From positions 1-36,122 of the forward strand of contig LUZN01000050.1 in assembly GCA_001603665.1 (NCBI GenBank): 36,122 nt of DNA, read 5' to 3'. The notes under the pieces were generated by a model. The model did not search any database. It was not told the origin of the DNA and saw only the letters and a list, made by a program, of their open reading frames with translations. A program made the translations under genes and the position numbers. Source of the stretch: Bacteroidales bacterium Bact_22. GTDB taxonomy: Bacteria > Bacteroidota > Bacteroidia > Bacteroidales > F082. Shown here piece by piece: positions 32,790-36,122 of the stretch (position 1 is its first letter; the number at the start of each line of letters is the position of its first letter).

Positions 32790-34514
32790 TTATCTCAACT
32801 CCTGACCGTTGATGTTGTATTTCTTGCCATTTTTCATGATGATGATTTGTCCGTCCTGACAAACGACAAGGCATGGACGCACGGTCTCATCGTGTATCTC
32901 AGGGACATCGCTCGGCCCTGGAGGTGTTGGCATGTTGACGACTCTTACATCATCGAGATACCAGCTATGGCCGTCCAAGCCGGCGTATTTGAATGCGACA
33001 TAAATCTCCTGACCTTCATAAGCGGTAAGGTCGATGTCAACCTCGCGCCAGTCGTTATAAGGCTCTTCTTGAGCCCACACTTCAGTGAAGCTGCCGGGAT
33101 TGGTGTCGGTAGTCGAGACCCACACACCTTCGTAAATCATCTCGTTGAAATACTCTTCATAGGTCTGGAATGACAGCAGCGTCATGCCGCCATCGGTGAT
33201 AGCCAGTTTCGGGCTGATGAGCCATCCTTCCTGTGTGGCTCCGTCGTTCCATTTATAATATGCGAGATGGTCGCCATTGGTCGGTGTGATGCCGTTGGAG
33301 CCGGTGCTTCGGTGCCAATACGACGGACGAGACTGTCCATCACCGTAGTAGTTCTCATATTCATCGAGCACTGTCCAGCATTCCCAGTCGGTGACACCAT
33401 CGTCGAAGCCTTCGAGATATGGCAGCTCGCGGGCGGCATCGTCGTGGCATTCCATCACCACCTGCATCCCCGTCACATACACAAGATTCATCAGGTCAAA
33501 GGTCTCGATTATCTCATCATTATGGAAGACGAAATAATTGCCTTGTGACTGAGCTTCGTCATACTCCATTCCCACGTAATACACGCCGTCGCTGGTAACA
33601 TCCATGCAATTTGTGTCATAGACATCATAATATACCCCTTCGTGGGAATATATCAGATTGCCGTTTTTCCACACTTTTGTCACGCCGACTCCTTCGGAAT
33701 TCATATCGCAGAAGGCGTAGATATACACGTCGCCGTCGTCGACTTTCACCACTGAGGTGTAGTTTACTGCAGTGCCGTCGATCGCGGTAAACGTCAGATT
33801 CTGGTTTTCATAAAGATTTAGCGACGCAGCGCCTTCACTATCCACCTCGAATACCAACGAATAGAGTGTCCCGTCGTAATAATCCAGCGATGTCACAAGA
33901 CCGCTGACGCCCGTCTCGGTGAGCGTATAAAGCACGGCGTCGTTTCTCCACACTGTGGCTTGCTCATACTGTCCGCCTGCATCTTGACGGCTGCCGCCAT
34001 AATAAACCACAGGCTCTCCAGAAGGGCCTGGGAACGCCACCACACTCATGGCAGCCGACTCCCTTCCGTCGTTGAAATCGGGCGAGAGATAGATGTCGCT
34101 GCCACGCCACACCGCCGCATAATGATTGTTGTCACTGCCATCACGATAACCTACCAAAAGCAGGTCATGGTCAGGGTAATTGGCGCCTGAATTACACCAA
34201 AACATTTTTCCTACCACGGCATCGGGGATTGACGTATATATATCATCATTACGATGAATATCGGCAATATGAGTCCCCGATTCATAATACTCTTCCAGCC
34301 AAAACACATCGTCATGGTTGTAAGGATTGACAACCACGCCATAGCCGAAATGTTCGTCGATGGACGGACCTTGATACAGCAGTTCGCCGTTGCGGTACAC
34401 CACGGCGATGAGATGTTCGTTCTCATCCATAGCTGTGCCAGAGAGATACACATCTTGCGCTTTAACGCTGAGAACAACGAACAGCATGCTTATTATCAGT
34501 AACAGTTTTTTCAT
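32790..34514 (-). CDS. Secreted protein with a cleaved-adhesin domain
   Basis: This is a 574-residue exported protein. A signal peptide (MKKLLLIISMLFVVLSVKAQ) leads into a long repeat-rich beta region (about 20-365). Short motifs of the type xVWRNDxxLY, VWKNGNLIY and VYRNGELLY recur, suggesting propeller-like blades. A cleaved-adhesin/gingipain-type domain (about 370-520) follows: EGFDDGVTDWECWTV, GWLISPKLAI, VSTTDTNPGSF, WREVDIDLTAYEGQEIYVAFKY and WYLDDVRVV. The tail IIIMKNGKKYNINGQELR resembles short Bacteroidales C-terminal tails. The frame is open to 34568, but the promoter at 34545-34575 makes ATG 34514 the real start. It heads the operon with the TPR kinase and regulator, so it may be a surface ligand, sensor partner or target of that system. 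Confidence 0.82.
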   Translation of the reverse strand: MKKLLLIISMLFVVLSVKAQDVYLSGTAMDENEHLIAVVYRNGELLYQGPSIDEHFGYGVVVNPYNHDDVFWLEEYYESGTHIADIHRNDDIYTSIPDAVVGKMFWCNSGANYPDHDLLLVGYRDGSDNNHYAAVWRGSDIYLSPDFNDGRESAAMSVVAFPGPSGEPVVYYGGSRQDAGGQYEQATVWRNDAVLYTLTETGVSGLVTSLDYYDGTLYSLVFEVDSEGAASLNLYENQNLTFTAIDGTAVNYTSVVKVDDGDVYIYAFCDMNSEGVGVTKVWKNGNLIYSHEGVYYDVYDTNCMDVTSDGVYYVGMEYDEAQSQGNYFVFHNDEIIETFDLMNLVYVTGMQVVMECHDDAARELPYLEGFDDGVTDWECWTVLDEYENYYGDGQSRPSYWHRSTGSNGITPTNGDHLAYYKWNDGATQEGWLISPKLAITDGGMTLLSFQTYEEYFNEMIYEGVWVSTTDTNPGSFTEVWAQEEPYNDWREVDIDLTAYEGQEIYVAFKYAGLDGHSWYLDDVRVVNMPTPPGPSDVPEIHDETVRPCLVVCQDGQIIIMKNGKKYNINGQELR

Positions 34515-34544
34515 ATTTTTAATTCTTAGATGATTATTGCTTTG

Positions 34545-34590
34545 CAAAATTACTTCAAGAAAAAACATTTGTCAAGTACCCAAAACTCGC
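34545..34590 (-). promoter_or_regulatory. Promoter A with shared 18-base motif (adhesin-kinase-regulator operon)
   Basis: On the minus strand GCGAGTTTTGGGTACTTG (34573-34590) ends in the -33 TTG. Exactly 20 nt later comes the -7 box TAATTTTG (34545-34552). The leader is about 25 nt. The same motif is at 35440-35457 and 35479-35496 with identical spacing. Confidence 0.8.
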
Positions 34591-34631
34591 ATTTCTCAGT
34601 TTTTAAAAATCCAGATAAATTGCTTATTCTT

Positions 34632-35387
34632 TCACAGCCTTTTCTCAATTTCTCTGAAGTTATAATTTTTCGTTCCCGTTCGGACGGCGTAAGTCAGAAT
34701 CTTGCAAAACTTCACATCATTATATATGTCTTTTCCGAACTGAAATTCTTCGTTTTTGCTCATTTCATTGATATGATCATTGACGATATCTGGCATCTGA
34801 TGAATGTGGATGTGGTCTTTCTTCTTCCCTCCATGGCGCTTGAGCAGATGCAGCGACTGCTTCTCCTGCGAGAGCGCGTATTCCACTTCATCGACCATTA
34901 TGTAAAGCTCCTGATCTTCGGGTAAAATCTCATCATCGTCGTCGTGATTGTCAGCTACAGCGGGGTCGTCGTCGGGGACCTCACCGTAACGCCCGAATTC
35001 CACGCCTTCAGCGGTGTAATAAACGGCTCTATTATCGAATGAAAGCATATCTTCATATTCATCTTCAAGCTCGTCAATCGAGCATTCCACGAATTTGTCG
35101 ATGGCAAGGATGATAAGGCCGCAGAAATGTTCGGCGTTGTAATAGTTGCCGGTTATTGTCCTACCGGTGAGACCTTTCTCCAACAGTTGCCGGCACTCCC
35201 AATCGATGTCGAAGGCGTTGTGGATATACGCCTTGGTGTTGCCGTCTTCGAGGATTATTGCCATCGGCTCGTAGGGCTGACAACCGAAAGTGTAGATTTT
35301 GCCCCGATACAGCAACTCCCCTTTGCCGTCTTTACAGCTCAACCTCGTATCGTCGTGTTCGTAAATGACCGTTTCGTCGTGTGACAT
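34632..35387 (-). CDS. Acidic protein of unknown function
   Basis: I do not recognise this 251-residue protein. It has no signal peptide or membrane segment and is probably cytoplasmic. Visible parts are an N-terminal beta-rich stretch (about 1-60, TRLSCKDGKGELLYRGKIY), a mixed middle with CGLIILAIDKFVECSIDELEDEYED, and a very acidic linker (about 140-160, with DDDP and a DDDDE run). A Lys/His patch (GGKKKDHIHIHQMP) and a C-terminal helical piece ending REIEKRL follow. The frame is open to 35414, but that codon overlaps the -7 box, so ATG 35387 is preferred. It is driven by motif promoter B and divergent from the repeat protein. Shared promoter architecture links it to the kinase operon. Confidence 0.7.
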   Translation of the reverse strand: MSHDETVIYEHDDTRLSCKDGKGELLYRGKIYTFGCQPYEPMAIILEDGNTKAYIHNAFDIDWECRQLLEKGLTGRTITGNYYNAEHFCGLIILAIDKFVECSIDELEDEYEDMLSFDNRAVYYTAEGVEFGRYGEVPDDDPAVADNHDDDDEILPEDQELYIMVDEVEYALSQEKQSLHLLKRHGGKKKDHIHIHQMPDIVNDHINEMSKNEEFQFGKDIYNDVKFCKILTYAVRTGTKNYNFREIEKRL

Positions 35388-35411
35388 AACAATTTCATCA
35401 TTTTCACTTTG

Positions 35412-35457
35412 CAAAGTAACGAAATAGTTTTAAAAAAAACAAGTACCCAAAACTCGC
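35412..35457 (-). promoter_or_regulatory. Promoter B with shared 18-base motif (acidic protein gene)
   Basis: On the minus strand GCGAGTTTTGGGTACTTG (35440-35457), identical to promoter A over all 18 bases. A 20-nt spacer separates it from TTACTTTG (35412-35419), which is one base off TAnnTTTG. Both A and B continue with GCAAAG after the -7 TTT. Confidence 0.75.
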
Positions 35458-35496
35458 AAATTTAAGATGCGTAAAAATGCGAGTTTTAGGTAGTTG
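35440..35496. repeat. Inverted pair of promoter motifs
   Basis: Motif B (35440-35457, minus) and motif C (35479-35496, plus) face away from each other across a 21-nt centre. They match at 16 of 18 positions as an inverted repeat. This places two divergent promoters around one shared control region. Confidence 0.8.
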
Positions 35497-35524
35497 ACGC
35501 ATAAAACTATTGACTATATTTTTG
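35479..35524 (+). promoter_or_regulatory. Promoter C with shared 18-base motif (repeat protein gene)
   Basis: GCGAGTTTTAGGTAGTTG (35479-35496) differs from A and B at two positions (G to A and C to G). It is followed after exactly 20 nt by TATTTTTG (35517-35524). Transcription should start near 35531, giving a leader of about 45 nt to the ATG at 35577. Confidence 0.78.
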
Positions 35525-35576
35525 CAGCGTGACAATTCATATAATAATTAAATCAATGCCTATGACACATCGAACT

Positions 35577-36020
35577 ATGAAAAAACGCACGTTTGTCGCG
35601 CTTCTGCTGGCGCTGACGGTGCTCGTGGCATCGCCTCCCGACCTGAGGGCGCAAACCGACGCCTACTTCGAGGCGCAGGACTTCGGCGACGGCTATGCCT
35701 GCGGCTTCTCGCATGAAGGCTTTGGTGATGACATTATCTACAATTTCACTCACCAATATTATGGAAGTGACTACAACTACGCTTTCACTCACCAGATCTA
35801 CGGTAGCGATTACATCTACGGCTTCTCACACCAAATCTTTGGAAGTGACTACGTATACGGGCTCTCACACCAAGGCTTCGGAAGCGACTACACTGGCAAC
35901 TTCGGACACCAAGGTTTCGGCGAACCACTGCCATTGGGTAGCGGCATTGCCATTCTGCTTGCTGCCGGCACAAGCTACGCAGTGAAAAAACGACGCACCG
36001 CCCGGCGGAAATCCTCGTGA
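35577..36020 (+). CDS. Secreted 13-residue-repeat protein with C-terminal PLG-type membrane anchor
   Basis: I know no named family for this 147-residue protein. A signal peptide (MKKRTFVALLLALTVLVAS, cleaved near RAQ) precedes about 17 residues. Six tandem 13-residue units follow, for example GFSHQIFGSDYVY and GLSHQGFGSDYTG, rich in Gly, Tyr, Phe, Ser, His, Gln and Asp. The C-terminus is PLGSGIAILLAAGTSYAV followed by KKRRTARRKSS, a three-part anchor (motif, hydrophobic helix, basic tail). The frame is open to GTG 35529, with ATGs also at 35556 and 35562; 35577 gives the cleanest signal peptide. The N-terminal part of the FISUMP protein at 12530-14365 shows the same plan. A surface or periplasmic structural, possibly self-assembling, protein is my guess. 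Confidence 0.72.
   Translation: MKKRTFVALLLALTVLVASPPDLRAQTDAYFEAQDFGDGYACGFSHEGFGDDIIYNFTHQYYGSDYNYAFTHQIYGSDYIYGFSHQIFGSDYVYGLSHQGFGSDYTGNFGHQGFGEPLPLGSGIAILLAAGTSYAVKKRRTARRKSS
35703..35921 (+). repeat. Tandem 39-nt coding repeat, six units (last one partial)
   Basis: The protein units follow [GNA][FL][STG]H[EQ]xxG[SD]DYxY. At the DNA level the units differ at many third positions (caa/cag, ggt/gga, gat/gac), while the His-Gln and Gly-Ser-Asp-Tyr cores are kept. This points to selection on the protein rather than a recent slip duplication. Confidence 0.85.
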
Positions 36021-36025
36021 ATTTT

Positions 36026-36062
36026 AAGTTCTTGAAGTTATTTGAGTTCTTAAAGTTCTTTA
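36026..36062 (+). repeat. Short AAGTTCTT-type direct repeats
   Basis: AAGTTCTT occurs at 36026-36033 and variants GAGTTCTT and AAGTTCTT follow with about 11-17 nt steps. They lie just after the repeat protein stop and upstream of the next gene. No terminator hairpin is evident here. Confidence 0.4.
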
Positions 36063-36108
36063 AAAAAGTTAATAAAATAATTGAATAATATTAAAAAAGA
36101 AAAAAATC

Positions 36109-36122
36109 ATGAAAAAATTATC
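36109..36122 (+). CDS. Start of a further gene, cut by the window edge
   Basis: An ATG after an A-rich stretch (AAAAAAGAAAAAAATC) reads MKKL and continues out of the window. This is how most exported proteins here begin. Only four full codons are visible, so nothing more can be said. It lies 88 nt after the repeat protein gene, on the same strand and possibly in one transcript. Confidence 0.4.

Noticed and set aside
35703..35921. CRISPR-like array
   Set aside because: The 39-nt period is in-frame, without constant repeats or unique spacers, and encodes a conserved 13-residue protein unit.

Overview
The window looks like chromosome of a host-associated member of the Bacteroidales. Three observations point there. 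The upstream regions carry the Bacteroidetes-type -7 box TAnnTTTG, often with TTG or TTTG about 20 nt further up, and there is no Shine-Dalgarno pattern. Several secreted enzymes end in type A C-terminal sorting domains of the type IX secretion system (T9SS). The protein families are also typical: an OmpA-like porin with a Cys-rich linker, FISUMP lipoproteins, Spi/C10 proteases and TPR histidine kinases. No tRNA, rRNA, CRISPR array, transposase or phage gene was seen. No gap between genes exceeds 300 bases.

Left part (1-12.5 kb), mostly housekeeping. mutS is divergent from a SpoU/TrmH-type RNA methyltransferase and an abundant OmpA-like porin. A bidirectional terminator follows. Next come folK and a deoxynucleoside kinase (minus strand), then sppA with an LPLAT-like acyltransferase (plus strand). 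A tightly packed minus-strand operon follows: T9SS-sorted endonuclease I, queD and an ABC-F ATPase.

Middle (12.5-28.8 kb), secreted and surface functions. These are a FISUMP lipoprotein with an odd doubled targeting signal, tryptophanase coupled to an MntP-like membrane protein, a streptopain-type C10 protease, a TonB-plug/beta-barrel protein, a GH33 sialidase, an endonuclease/exonuclease/phosphatase-family protein with Bcp peroxiredoxin, an HD phosphohydrolase, a short-chain dehydrogenase and an M16 lipoprotein protease. Together they suggest foraging on mucin, protein and nucleic acid, with indole production.

Right end (28.8-36.1 kb). After a DUF1846 protein comes a minus-strand operon: a secreted cleaved-adhesin-domain protein, a TPR histidine kinase and a NarL-type response regulator. 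Next are an unrecognised acidic protein and, divergently, a small secreted protein made of six 13-residue Gly/Tyr/His/Gln repeats with a C-terminal PLG-type membrane anchor. These three transcription units share an almost identical 18-base motif, GCGAGTTTTRGGTASTTG, that contains the -33 box exactly 20 nt from the -7 box. This suggests one co-regulated surface-remodelling locus and is the best candidate here for an undescribed system.

A second unexplained element is a family of palindromic intergenic repeats at gene 3' ends (7-79, 92-165, 21313-21389 and a deleted copy at 25759-25791). Its arms and central stem differ between copies but stay self-complementary.
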